From Sphagnum compactum (lineage: Eukaryota > Bryophyta > Sphagnopsida > Sphagnales): 64,000 nucleotides of DNA. The stretch lies in assembly GCA_965153455.1 (NCBI GenBank), contig OZ234494.1:8618001-8682000 (forward strand), read 5' to 3'. Position numbers and translations under genes: made by a program. This document shows, piece after piece, positions 50,701 through 60,560 of this stretch. Every line of letters starts with the position of its first letter. Position 1 is the first letter of the stretch. The notes below the pieces were generated by a model, which saw only the letters and a list, made by a program, of their open reading frames with translations, made no database searches and was not told the origin of the DNA.

Positions 50701-53050
50701 AATTCTTTACAATTATTTTGAATAACAAAATCAGTCAAATCACTATTTGAAGGCAAAATCAAGATCTATAAACAATTGACCATAAGTTAAATGCTCCCAT
50801 CTATTACATCTTCCAATAATCCTTCTATATGCATTTTGCAAAATAAAAAGATCAAAATTTGGGGATAACTGGATATGAAGCCACTTATGTCTGAATATCT
50901 ACTTTGTTTCCTCGTGAAAGTGTATCATTCGATCAAACTATAATGCCATTAAGAATTACAACTTCAGTTCTACATTAACATATGTGCTTGTGCTAACACG
51001 AGCTTTAAAAGTCCTCAATCTTCAAAATTGGCAATTGACTTGTAGTGTTTCATTCCTAACAAGTTGAAGTCAGTGTTAATCTAGCATGTACTTAGGGAGA
51101 GGATTATTTAACTAAAGCTAATTACATAATCTAAGCATATCTATCACTTTAATGGCTACCCCTGAACTCTACCTAAAACGTCAAAGAACAAAGTAAACAA
51201 AACAATAATGTGTGTAAATGCAAATATCATAAAACAACATAAGAAACATGTAAAGAAAAATTCTAGTCAAGGACCTTGGACTATTACATGCCCCTAGAAA
51301 TATTAATGGCGTCAAAGCTTACCTCTAGACCCAATGGCCATCACATGCCCACATCACAATGTAGAATGATTCATGACTCAATGAAAGACAACACAAAGAG
51401 ACAACATTTGTAAAAACAAACCAAATAGGAATTACTTTGAATGACCAAAACGGTTAAAACCAAAAAGGTTGGAATGCATTGAAAAGACCAAAAAGGTTGA
51501 AATGCATCAAAGATCTCCAAGATACATTTTAGAATTAAAGAAAATCTAAGAAGGTACATGTGGAAGAACTGTCTAGAATTCAAAGTCAAATGAACTCACC
51601 ATATCCATATCCCTTTTTGCAAATTTGCATCAATGTTGTTTATGTCTTCATTTTGGCATTGCCTCCTCTTTCTCTATTTTCTACCTTGTACAAACTACAT
51701 TGTTGGTTGTACCCCAATGCTTCTTAGGTGTTTTATGTTTGGGGTGCCATGGCTGGCTTGACTTGCCACCAATTGTGGTCTGGCTTGAATCATCTTGAAA
51801 ACCTATAGTTGGTTGTTCAGCTTGTTCATTGGGAATTGCAAATACACAAATGTAGGCATTCAAATTTGTATTACATTAATCAAAACCATGGCCACATGTT
51901 ATATACAAGGATTACAACATTTGAAACTCTAGTATGTTTTTATGACTAGATATTTTCCCACATGTTTGTCCATGCATTCACCTGAAAGTTGTAGAGGACT
52001 GGTCAAAATGGACAAATGGTTAACTTTCCTTTTTGGAGGCTATTCATCCAATTATGGACACTTTTGTTTCAAGAAAGAATATCTTCCTTGTGCTGGTGCA
52101 AGATGTTTTTCCTTTGTAGGTGGCATTTCTGTACACAAATCACCAGAATTTCCATCTTTTTCCTCGTTGATCCTCACACCTTCATGAGGATTATTCTGTT
52201 GCAAACTTTTTCTTGTATCATGCTCCCCAACAAGTGGATCTACAACCTCATTAGGTGTATGGTTGTCATGTGGAAGTTGTGTAGCTAGAATTAAAACATG
52301 ACCACAATATATGAAGTTAGTTTGAATCCTATATTCAAAGTTTGACAAAAGAATGCATAGATCAATGTACCCAAACCTCAAAGAGTATAAATTCAAAGTT
52401 AAGATTCAAATCTTACTCGTCTTTAAAGCAGAATTGTAGCCTAGATTGTCATCTTCTTTTGGATATATTGCAACTTTCTTGGTGTATAAAGCACAGACCT
52501 GATGATCAACTAGACAGTTAGTGGTAGGGGACTATTGTATCTCAAAGCTAGGTTTGTCAAAATTTTGATGCTTGGAAGGTGATTCAACCTCATCAAATAA
52601 TTGGCTGCTATAATGGAAAGGATGGAGGTGTAATGTGGTCAACTATATTAGTGCATGATACACGCCCAATAGGGCTATTGAAATTTGTTGGCCCCAAACT
52701 TGGTCTCTTTAAAGCATGTCTAGAACTTGTGGAGCCAAGTTTTGTTTGCTTTACTTAAATATCAGGTCCTGCACCATATCATGCAGTTCTTGGATTATGT
52801 CAAAATTATAATGCATCTACTAACCTAGTAGTAATCAACAAGACCAAGCACTAAAAAATCTTGTTAAACAAATATAACACACCTTGGATGATTTTCCAAG
52901 AAAGTTCTTACCTCTCAGTTTAAGTTCTATGTATGCATCAATTATGATTACTAAGCACTAAATCAATGATCTAGAAACACTATGAATACTTTCAACATGT
53001 AAAAAAACTAATGGGATGTGGTTATTTGAATGGTCATAAACACTCAATCC
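50701..53050. other. Intergenic; possible worn minus-strand coding pieces at 51681-52396
   Basis: Minus-strand frames at 52396-52052 (114 codons, with an EEKDGNSGDLCTEMPPTKEK stretch) and 51863-51681 (Gln/Thr/Lys-rich) have a protein-like composition but no recognised domain. The rest is AT-rich and featureless. Confidence 0.3.
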
Positions 53051-53960
53051 ACTACATTTTGCAAAAGTTTCCAAGTAGTCCCAAGTGATTAGCAACAACT
53101 TCCAAGCATACATCCCAGTGACTAGTGCTCAACAATTTTCAAGCCTAGATGTTTTAGTGACCAACATTAGTTTATGAGTAGTCCCAATTTGACAAGTAAG
53201 TAATTAGGATGTTTTCCAAAGTAACCTACAAGCACCATTACTAGTAACATACAAGCACTTAATCCACTACAACACTCCCAATTCGCATTCCCAATAACAT
53301 GCAAGCATAATTAATGCTTTCTAAGCACTACCACTATTTAGCAAGCACAAGTGGTGCTTTCCAAGGATTTGTCATCATCTCTAAACATGAAGGGTGCTTT
53401 CCAAGCATTACCATAAACTAGCTAGCAAGCACAACAAGTGCTTTCCAAGGACCCACTATCATCTTTAAACATAAAGAGTGTTTTCCAAGCATTGCCATAA
53501 ACCAATGAGCACAACAAGTGCTTTCCAAGGACTCACTATCATCTCTAAACATAAAAGGTGTTTTCCAAGCACCACCATAAACCAATAAGCACAACAAGTG
53601 CTTTCTCCAAGCACTTTTAGTCCTCTCCAAGTATACTGGGTGCTTTCCAAGCATTGCCATTAACCAGTTAGCACATTGGGTGCTTTGCAAGCACTCATAG
53701 TAACCAACAAGTACATTATATGGTTTCCAAGCACTCTCAATGATTAGTAAGCACAATGGGTGTTTTCTAAACATTGCGAATAACTTGCAAGCCCAAAGGA
53801 TGTTTTGTAAGCACTCTTAACAACATGTAAGCATAATAGTTTACTTTCCAAGCATTTGTAACAACTTGCCAGCACAATTAGCACTTTACTCCAAGTACTC
53901 CCAATATCATGCAATCAAAATGGGTACTATATCTTAATATACTCCAAGTAACTTCCAAGC
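53050..53960. repeat. Minisatellite with AAGCAC / GTGCTTTCCAAG core, about 40-80 bp period
   Basis: Units such as AAGCACAACAAGTGCTTTCC and CATAAAGAGTGTTTTCCAAG recur throughout, in an alternating A-B higher-order unit of about 80 bp at 53340-53620. Copies at the edges are more diverged. Each core is partly palindromic (AAGCAC...GTGCTT). Minus-strand frames across it are repeat artefacts. It abuts the mitochondrial insertion. Confidence 0.82.
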
Positions 53961-54222
53961 ATGAACAATGAATACTCTTTGAATCTGATCAACAATCGAG
54001 TTAAACAACTTTTGCATCACCGCAAATTACTCCCCCCCTGTACTACCCCCCACTTCGTGCCCTTTATAAGCTTCGTCAAAGTCACTTTATAGATTTTATT
54101 TATTGGAGCCTTCACTTGCTTTGGTGCTCGCAGAAAGGGCCCACCCAATCAGTAAAATTTTACGGCAAAAAATAATAATTTACTGTGCACATTGGAACTT
54201 TAAATTAGATTAAGTACGTTGT

Positions 54223-54338
54223 CCGGGCTTATACCATGTCTCCCAAAATTTATAAATCAGTACATATGGCGTAAGACGATCTCACATTTCGAGGTCGGAA
54301 TGGGATCGGGTGTTTTCACATCTTACCATAGTGCCCGG
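54223..54338 (-). rRNA. rrn5: Mitochondrial-type 5S rRNA copy (nuclear, probably a pseudogene)
   Basis: On the minus strand the segment starts CCGGGCACTATGGTAAGATG, runs through AAAACACCCGATCCCATTCC, GACCTCG and CGCCATATGTACTGA, and ends GGGAGACATGG...AAGCCCGG. This follows the plant mitochondrial 5S rRNA from end to end, with terminal CCGGGC/GCCCGG pairing kept. Relative to the form I know, several changes are C to T on the RNA-sense strand, and a few bases differ around TTTATAAATTTT. As a nuclear copy next to retroelements it is unlikely to be used. It is not the nuclear 5S type. Confidence 0.88.
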
Positions 54339-54875
54339 AGGCGCATAACGATTAATGAATAGAATAAAGAGCCTACCTGCCCAGTCGTAGGTTTCCTTTG
54401 TTCACTAAGGCAGGCTACATAGGTGCTCTTTGAACTGTGCTAGATAGTTGCCCATCACACGACTCTCTAACTTTACTTTTTTTGGATTTTTGTCAACCTG
54501 CCCTCGGCCGTTTTTTTAAGTGAGTTGCTTGTCAAAGCGTCCCGCTAAAGAGCCCACAAGGGAGATGATGGCGCAACAGGCTACGACAAATCAAACTTGT
54601 CTAGGTGCTTAGGAGCTTGCCGCCGCCTTGACAAGTGTATAGGCCCTTTTTATCTTGCTCGAGGCCACACTAGGAAATTTACAAGCTCACTCCATGCAAG
54701 ATGGAGATTGACGTTTTTACCTTTAAGAAAAAGACCTTGGCCTCCTCTTCAGCGCTTTTATATTACATTACTAAGTCCCTTTCAGGTAGGCAAAACCTCC
54801 TATTTCTAGGGCGCAAAGCGCGCTTTCAAAGAAGGAACGTAATCATTGACAATCAACATGCTACGACTTCTAATC

Positions 54876-54880
54876 ACTTG
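54876..54880. repeat. Target-site duplication ACTTG (left)
   Basis: ACTTG directly precedes the 5' LTR; the same five bases follow the 3' LTR at 59502-59506. Five bases is the usual Gypsy TSD length. Confidence 0.92.
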
Positions 54881-55970
54881 TGTCGCAACCCTAGCCTTTG
54901 GCTTGCGACCAAGGCAAGGGGGTTGTGAGGTTGCGGGCCTAGTAGTAGACCCGGGAGGCACATCACATGCTCCCGGGAGTGCAAGGAGTGCAAAGAGTCC
55001 AGAGAGTGTGAGGGAGTGAACCCTCACACTCCCAAGTGAACTCCCACGTTGGGAGTTGGTGAGAGTTGGAGTCCCGGAGGGACTCCCGAAACTTCAGAGA
55101 GCGTTTTGAGGGGTCAAAACTCCATGGCTTGTTTTGCTCTTTATATCAATGGAAAGCTCTTGAAGTGTAGATGTCCAAAATGGGCTCGCATTGCTCATTT
55201 GGACATCTGAAACACAAGTTATGGCCAAAAGAAGGCCCGGGAGTCGAATTCCCGGGAGTCGTCCAGTTTTGACTCCCGACCACTAAAAGTCGGGAATCGA
55301 CCCGAAATACTGGGCTGCAGAGGACGTGCGACATACCGTTGGAAAGGTCTCGACGAGATCTACAACTTTGCTTCAGACCGCATCGCGATCCGAGGTCTGC
55401 TCGCAATGTTATGGGGCTCCAAAGTCGCGGGAGTCCCATTTGGCGCGATTTCGGGACTCCCACGCGGGAGTCCCGGGAAAAATAGCCATTTGGATGTAGC
55501 CTCCGTGGAGAGTCACAGAGTATACTATAAGGGGGGAAGTGGTTGGCTTCCCCAAGGGGGAAGGTGCTGGCTTCCCCACCAAAGGGAGTGAGGTGGTGGC
55601 TTACTCCCGAGCCCGGAGTGTGTGTGTGTTCAAAGTGAGTCCGAGTTCACCCGTGGCTTGTCCCAACACCAAAAAGGATTCAACATGAGTCCCAAGGGGG
55701 AAGGTGATGGCTTCCCCAAGGTCCGGGCCGTGGCTCTTCCTAGCACCAAAGGTGCTCCAACTTTGGACTAACCACTTGGAGTGGTTAATGGAGGGTCCGT
55801 GTGAGTGAGTCAAGCTTGTCAACTCTTCCTAGTCCCATCCCGGAGCTCCAACACACCCTTCTACCCCTCAAGTGTTGTGAGCTAGGGAGCGGCTCCAAGT
55901 TCCAACCGCTTCCGCATTGCCGCATACTTGGACCCTCGAGTGGGTCCACAAGGAACTTGGGAGCGCGTCA
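54881..55970 (+). repeat. 5' LTR (1090 bp) of non-autonomous Gypsy-like element
   Basis: Starts TGTCGCAACC, ends GAGCGCGTCA (TG...CA). The 3' LTR at 58412-59501 has the same length, a constant offset of 3531, and no difference seen by eye. It contains repeated CCCGGGAGTC/GACTCCCG phrases that can pair with each other, and a TATA-like TATACTATAA at 55521. Open frames in it are the same in both copies and are not genes. Confidence 0.95.
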
Positions 55971-55972
55971 CT

Positions 55973-55984
55973 TGGTATCAGAGC
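55973..55984 (+). promoter_or_regulatory. Primer-binding site (initiator tRNA-Met type)
   Basis: TGGTATCAGAGC two bases after the 5' LTR end; this is the commonest plant LTR-retrotransposon primer site, where reverse transcription starts. Confidence 0.92.
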
Positions 55985-56019
55985 TCCGGTGAGCTCGATC
56001 CACTTCTTGGAGAGTTCCG

Positions 56020-56436
56020 ATGGCACCAAAGAAGTCCCGCAAGGTAGTCCAAGAGACCGTGGTGGAAGAACCCACGCAAGAGTTGGATGTTCCACCCCAA
56101 GCCATAATGGGGGATGAACAAAATGTTTCCGAAGGTGAGGAAGACCGTGATAGCCATGAGGACCATGAAAATGAAGAGGAGCAATCAAATGCGGTGCTCT
56201 TCACCCCGGAACAATTGGAGGTCCTACTCAAGATGAATAGGCCCGATTTCGGTGAATTAGTTGCGGCCCTCAAGGGAGGATCACCCAAAGGTGTGGAGTT
56301 CAAGCCCGCTAGGCCCGGGAACTTTGATGGGGCCCGGGACCGAAAGGTTGTGGATGCTTGGCTTGCGGAAATGGAAGATTACCTCCATGCCGCCAAGGTT
56401 GGTCGGCACTCGGCCGTGGAACTTGCCCAATCCTAA
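56020..56436 (+). pseudogene. Gag N-terminal ORF, truncated by internal deletion
   Basis: A 138-codon frame begins MAPKKSRKVVQETVV shortly after the primer site. It has an acidic middle (EGEEDRDSHEDHENEEE) and then FKPARPGNFDGARDRKVVDA and WLAEMEDYLHAA, the start of a retrotransposon gag (Retrotrans_gag-like) domain. It stops just after AVELAQS, where family members continue. The following sequence is gag C-terminus in another frame, so the middle of gag has been deleted at about 56432-56440. The truncated product could still be made but lacks most of the capsid domain. Confidence 0.8.
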
Positions 56437-56439
56437 TTG

Positions 56440-56693
56440 AAGGGGAATGGAGCCGAGGCCAAGAAACCTCAAAGGGGGAAAAGCCCAAACAATTCCAAGG
56501 CTCGGATTTTAAACCCAAAGGAAATTTTGTGAAGAAAGGGGCTCCTTTCAAAGGGAGCCAACCCAAGGGAGATGCTAGTGGGAAACCCAAAGGAGTGTGC
56601 TTCAATTGTAATGAAGTGGGGCATCACTCTAAGGATTGCCCCAAACCCAAATCGGGGAGTGGGGTTTCTAAGGGACTTCCCACAACTTCATAA
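56440..56693 (+). pseudogene. Gag C-terminal part with CCHC zinc knuckle
   Basis: In a frame different from the gag start, a Lys/Gly/Pro-rich linker leads to CFNCNEVGHHSKDC, a Cx2Cx4Hx4C nucleocapsid knuckle, then KPKSGSG and a stop. It is the nucleic-acid-binding end of gag, separated from the N-terminus by the deletion near 56436. Confidence 0.85.
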
Positions 56694-56699
56694 CCAAGA

Positions 56700-57011
56700 A
56701 AGTGCGAAAAGAATGGAGCTCCCCTTGGAGGAGCTCAAGGCACCCATGGAGGTGCACTTTGCGGATGGGATTCCCCATCCCACCAAGTTGTGAGCCAAAG
56801 ATGTGCCCCTCCAATTGGGAAATTGGAGAGGCAAGGTGGACTTTTAGTTTCCACCTTAGGGGGAATGGAATTCATCACCCGTGACAATGTGCTCATGGAA
56901 GGGCACAATAGGCTAGTTAGGATCCCATCCAAGAATGGGATCGCGCGAGTGAAGGCACATGAAGTGCCTAGTGTGGGTGGGACCACAATCCACTTGATGT
57001 TGGGAAATTAA
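56700..57011 (+). pseudogene. Worn protease-region remnant
   Basis: Pieces in two frames (VHFADGIPHPTKL, then GGLLVSTLGGMEFITRDN and GHNRLVRIPSKNG) correspond in position and style to the retropepsin region of Gypsy pol. No intact D-S/T-G active site is visible. No pol domain follows. Confidence 0.55.
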
Positions 57012-57257
57012 GTTCCAAAAGGAAGTTCAACTTGGGTTGGGCAACCCCCAAGTGATGCAAGTGAGGAAGTGCTCATGGTCACACAACTTGAAGAAGCAAA
57101 AGAAATATAGACCGTGATGAGGACATCACCTTTCTTTTAGGGGGTGGAAAGGTACACAAATGTACCACATCAAGTTGTAAGTGAAATAAAGGCTAAGTTT
57201 TTGAGCTTCCAAGAGATTGCATCACAAACAAGAGATTGCATCACAAACATAGAGATT

Positions 57258-57308
57258 GCATCTCAAACAAACAAACAAACAAACAAAAAAAAAAAAAAAA
57301 AAAAAAAC
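57258..57308. repeat. (CAAA)n / poly-A tract
   Basis: CAAA units run into an A tract of about 22 bases inside the retroelement, where pol would be expected; it may mark the junction of the large pol deletion. Confidence 0.85.
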
Positions 57309-57689
57309 CACAATAAAAAGGGGTTGTCAAGTGGCATGGGCAAATGGAACTCTCTCGCGTACGCCCAAATCAAAATCGGACTCCACTTAGAGGCTAGGAG
57401 AAATCTTGGTCCCAAAAGAGGAGGTAAGCAAGGTCAGCTTACGGGGACGTGCACATGCCCAACGTGCATCCCAAAGGGTTGGTTGGTAGTGGCGGCCAAC
57501 GCGGGGAGTCATGACCCCGTTCATGTACTATAATCGTGTAGCTTGGGACTTAGGCCTTTGCAAAGCCTAAACGTTGCTTCTCGTACCTTGATAAGCATAC
57601 CTTTTCGTGAAGGCTTGGTTGTTGTGACCGAGGCGCGAGATGGGGGAAAGGAGTCATGTCAAGTAGCTTGAGTCAAGAGTAGACTTGAC

Positions 57690-58150
57690 TTGAGTTCCTC
57701 ATGAGGGAAAGGATGAAATAGTTCCTCCCAAATGAGGGGGGGGTCTAAGAGAGACCCTCTTGGACTTGTCAAGAGAGTGTTGGAAGCTTGGGGGACGCCC
57801 GAGTTAGCTTGAGACAAGGTCCGAGCCGCAAGGTGTCGGCTCGAGTTCCTCATGAAGGAAAGGATGAAAGAGTTCCTCCCGAGTGAGGGGGGGGGTTTAA
57901 GAGAAACCCTCCCGGACTTGTCAAGAGAGTGTTGGAAGCTTGGGGACGCCTAAGTTAGCTTGAGACAAGGTCCAAGCCGCAAGGTGTCGGCAAATGATGA
58001 CTCATGAGGGGAAGGATGAAATAGTTCCTCCTGAGTGAGGGAGGGGGTTTAAGAGAAACCTTCCTCGACTTGTCAAGAGAGTGTTGGAAGCTTGGGGGAT
58101 GCCCGAGTTAGCTTGAGACAAGGGCCAAGCCGCAAGGTGTCGGCAAATGA
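57690..58150. repeat. Tandem array of three units, about 145-155 bp, in the element's 3' interior
   Basis: Units begin at about 57691, 57844 and 57989. Each has CTCATGAGGGAAAGGATGAA, GTTCCTCC..., a G-run, TTGTCAAGAGAGTGTTGGAA and CCGCAAGGTGTCGGC. A related copy, reverse-complemented, is in the element at the right window edge. Confidence 0.88.
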
Positions 58151-58244
58151 TGGCCAAAGATCCAAAAGAAAGCAAGTGCAATTGTGTGGGTGAAAACCCT
58201 AAGTGTCAATGAGGACATTGACCTCTTCTTCTAGTGAGGGAGAG

Positions 58245-58411
58245 TGTCGCAACCCTAGCCTTGGCTCAAGGCCAAGGCAAGGGGGTTACAAGGTGCAAGC
58301 CTAATAGTAGACCCGGGAGTCACATCGCATGCTCCCGGGAGTGCAACCGTGAGAGAGAGAAAACTCTAAGTGTCAATGAGGACATTGACCTCTTCTTCTA
58401 GTGGGGGAGAG
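58245..58411 (+). repeat. Truncated LTR start plus duplicated polypurine region
   Basis: TGTCGCAACCCTAGCC at 58245 begins a stub of about 100 bp that follows the LTR start with several differences, then breaks off near 58346. Next comes a second copy of the preceding segment (AAGTGTCAATGAGGACATTG ... GGGGGAGAG, 58369-58411; first copy 58201-58244), then the true 3' LTR. Confidence 0.88.
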
Positions 58412-59501
58412 TGTCGCAACCCTAGCCTTTGGCTTGCGACCAAGGCAAGGGGGTTGTGAGGTTGCGGGCCTAGTAGTAGACCCGGGAGGCACATCACATG
58501 CTCCCGGGAGTGCAAGGAGTGCAAAGAGTCCAGAGAGTGTGAGGGAGTGAACCCTCACACTCCCAAGTGAACTCCCACGTTGGGAGTTGGTGAGAGTTGG
58601 AGTCCCGGAGGGACTCCCGAAACTTCAGAGAGCGTTTTGAGGGGTCAAAACTCCATGGCTTGTTTTGCTCTTTATATCAATGGAAAGCTCTTGAAGTGTA
58701 GATGTCCAAAATGGGCTCGCATTGCTCATTTGGACATCTGAAACACAAGTTATGGCCAAAAGAAGGCCCGGGAGTCGAATTCCCGGGAGTCGTCCAGTTT
58801 TGACTCCCGACCACTAAAAGTCGGGAATCGACCCGAAATACTGGGCTGCAGAGGACGTGCGACATACCGTTGGAAAGGTCTCGACGAGATCTACAACTTT
58901 GCTTCAGACCGCATCGCGATCCGAGGTCTGCTCGCAATGTTATGGGGCTCCAAAGTCGCGGGAGTCCCATTTGGCGCGATTTCGGGACTCCCACGCGGGA
59001 GTCCCGGGAAAAATAGCCATTTGGATGTAGCCTCCGTGGAGAGTCACAGAGTATACTATAAGGGGGGAAGTGGTTGGCTTCCCCAAGGGGGAAGGTGCTG
59101 GCTTCCCCACCAAAGGGAGTGAGGTGGTGGCTTACTCCCGAGCCCGGAGTGTGTGTGTGTTCAAAGTGAGTCCGAGTTCACCCGTGGCTTGTCCCAACAC
59201 CAAAAAGGATTCAACATGAGTCCCAAGGGGGAAGGTGATGGCTTCCCCAAGGTCCGGGCCGTGGCTCTTCCTAGCACCAAAGGTGCTCCAACTTTGGACT
59301 AACCACTTGGAGTGGTTAATGGAGGGTCCGTGTGAGTGAGTCAAGCTTGTCAACTCTTCCTAGTCCCATCCCGGAGCTCCAACACACCCTTCTACCCCTC
59401 AAGTGTTGTGAGCTAGGGAGCGGCTCCAAGTTCCAACCGCTTCCGCATTGCCGCATACTTGGACCCTCGAGTGGGTCCACAAGGAACTTGGGAGCGCGTC
59501 A
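58412..59501 (+). repeat. 3' LTR (1090 bp)
   Basis: Same sequence as the 5' LTR as far as can be compared by eye. Preceded by GTGGGGGAGAG and followed by the TSD ACTTG (59502-59506). Confidence 0.95.
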
Positions 59502-59551
59502 ACTTGCTACCACCACTAGAATCAATTAAAATAGTAGCTTGAAATTTCAAT

Positions 59552-60560
59552 CTACAGAAAGCCCAACCAAGTAAACCCTAAAAATATATAATCTATTAGA
59601 TAGTCGACAATGTGAACTTTTAGATACAAACTTGACAAACAATTGACTAATATAAATTTCCAGATTTTGAATGCAAGTAAAAATGAGAAAGTGCAAAGAA
59701 ACTTACTTGGTAGAATTGTTGCTAAAGATGCATCAAACCGGTTAGTCCACCAATCAGGATGCAAAAGCTCATCACAAATTAAACATTTATTGCTATCTCT
59801 TAGAACTTCAACCAAATAGAAAGGATGATAGGTGTGCTTGCAAGAAGTGACAACAACATCGTAACAATCATAGCCTCTATTACAAAATCCACAAGGTTTT
59901 ACAACAATGAAATTGTGATTTTCTACAAATTCTGTAGTCAATGTTGAATGGGTCCAAATTCTTTAAGGTGTACCAAAATCTTATCACAATGTCACCATTT
60001 TTAATCTTTTTACCTAGTCCTTATTCACCATGTAAAATCACATTTATGAATGATTATGATGGAATCTAAAATTATAATGGTCTAAATATAGTCCTTCTGA
60101 AAATTTTGACAACTTTTGATTCAATATTTTTATGGGGATCAAAATATAAAATAAAGAAAGACTACAATAAGGACTAGGCCCTTTTCATCCTATGTGGTAC
60201 ACCTTAAAGGATTTTCACCGGAATGTAATATTAGCTTAGGCCAAAATGAAACACCCTTTCCACACTCCATTTGCCATAATTGGTCTTGAACACCCTTTTT
60301 TTCCTTTCTAGTAGAGACAATTGTTTGCTAATGTCATGAAGAACACAATAAAGGTTTTGGTGCTCAACTTGATAATCGTGGAACAATTTTTCACCTCACA
60401 CTACACGTTTGATTTTAACATAGCCTTTCTTTGAGTAATTTAAATCACTCTCCAAAGTGTGATGTTTTCGACAAACTACATCACATTGGTGTATTAATTC
60501 TTTCAAACAATCCTCTTCTTTCATACGAACTTTTGCAATAGGAGTAATCTCAATTTGAGA
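59552..60560 (-). pseudogene. Coiled-coil / RING-like protein remnant split by a MITE
   Basis: On the minus strand 60560-60230 reads as a coiled coil (KEEDCLKELIHQCDVVCRKH, later LSLLERKKR) with one TGA. A MITE then intervenes (60220-59950). From 59941 the frame gives CGFCNRGYDCYDVVVTSCKH, then TYHPF and NKCLICDELLHPDWW, a Cx2C...CxHx2H...Cx2C pattern like a RING-H2 finger. The order coiled coil then zinc finger suggests one former protein. Function is not recognised; it could be a host gene or part of a transposon. Confidence 0.5.
59950..60220. mobile_element. MITE, copy 2 (4-bp TSD GAAT)
   Basis: 271 bp with ends GGGTCCAAATTCTTTAAGGT and ACCTTAAAGGATTTTCACCG, flanked by GAAT on both sides (59946-59949, 60221-60224). 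It is the reverse-oriented sister of 39119-39392. It interrupts the coiled-coil/RING remnant. Confidence 0.88.

Larger units (their letters stand above)
54020..54880 (-). other. Nuclear mitochondrial DNA insertion (NUMT), limits approximate
   Basis: The block contains mitochondrial-type 5S rRNA and differs in composition from its flanks (GC-richer, e.g. GCCGCCGCCTTGACAAG and GCGCAAAGCGCGC). In plant mitochondria rrn5 lies downstream of rrn18, so the sequence at 54340-54500 would correspond to the rrn18-rrn5 spacer, but no 18S sequence is recognised. The left limit is set by the change from minisatellite to CCCCCCCTGTACTACCCCCC near 54030; the right limit by the LTR at 54881. Confidence 0.7.
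54881..59501 (+). mobile_element. Complete non-autonomous LTR retrotransposon, recent insertion
   Basis: Two apparently identical 1090-bp LTRs, TSD ACTTG on both sides, a primer-binding site matching initiator tRNA-Met (TGGTATCAGAGC at 55973-55984), and a polypurine tract (GTGGGGGAGAG at 58401-58411). The 2.44-kb interior keeps the gag N-terminus, a zinc knuckle and a worn protease-like region but no RT, RNase H or integrase. Ends and priming signals are intact, so it was probably copied by proteins from a full-length relative. The gag and zinc-knuckle features and the initiator-Met primer site fit Gypsy. Confidence 0.93.

Noticed and set aside
53418-53774. 118-codon minus ORF with repeating Trp/Lys/Ala phrases
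   Set aside because: Translation of the minisatellite; no coding support.
53050-53960. CRISPR-like spaced repeats
   Set aside because: Units diverge gradually, lack unique spacers of constant length, and the context is a plant nucleus.
54223-54338. Nuclear 5S rRNA gene
   Set aside because: The sequence follows the mitochondrial 5S type (CCGGGC...GCCCGG, AACACCCGATCCC), not the nuclear type.
55146-55463. 105-codon minus-strand ORF, repeated at 58677-58994
   Set aside because: Lies wholly within the LTRs; identical copies only reflect identical LTRs.
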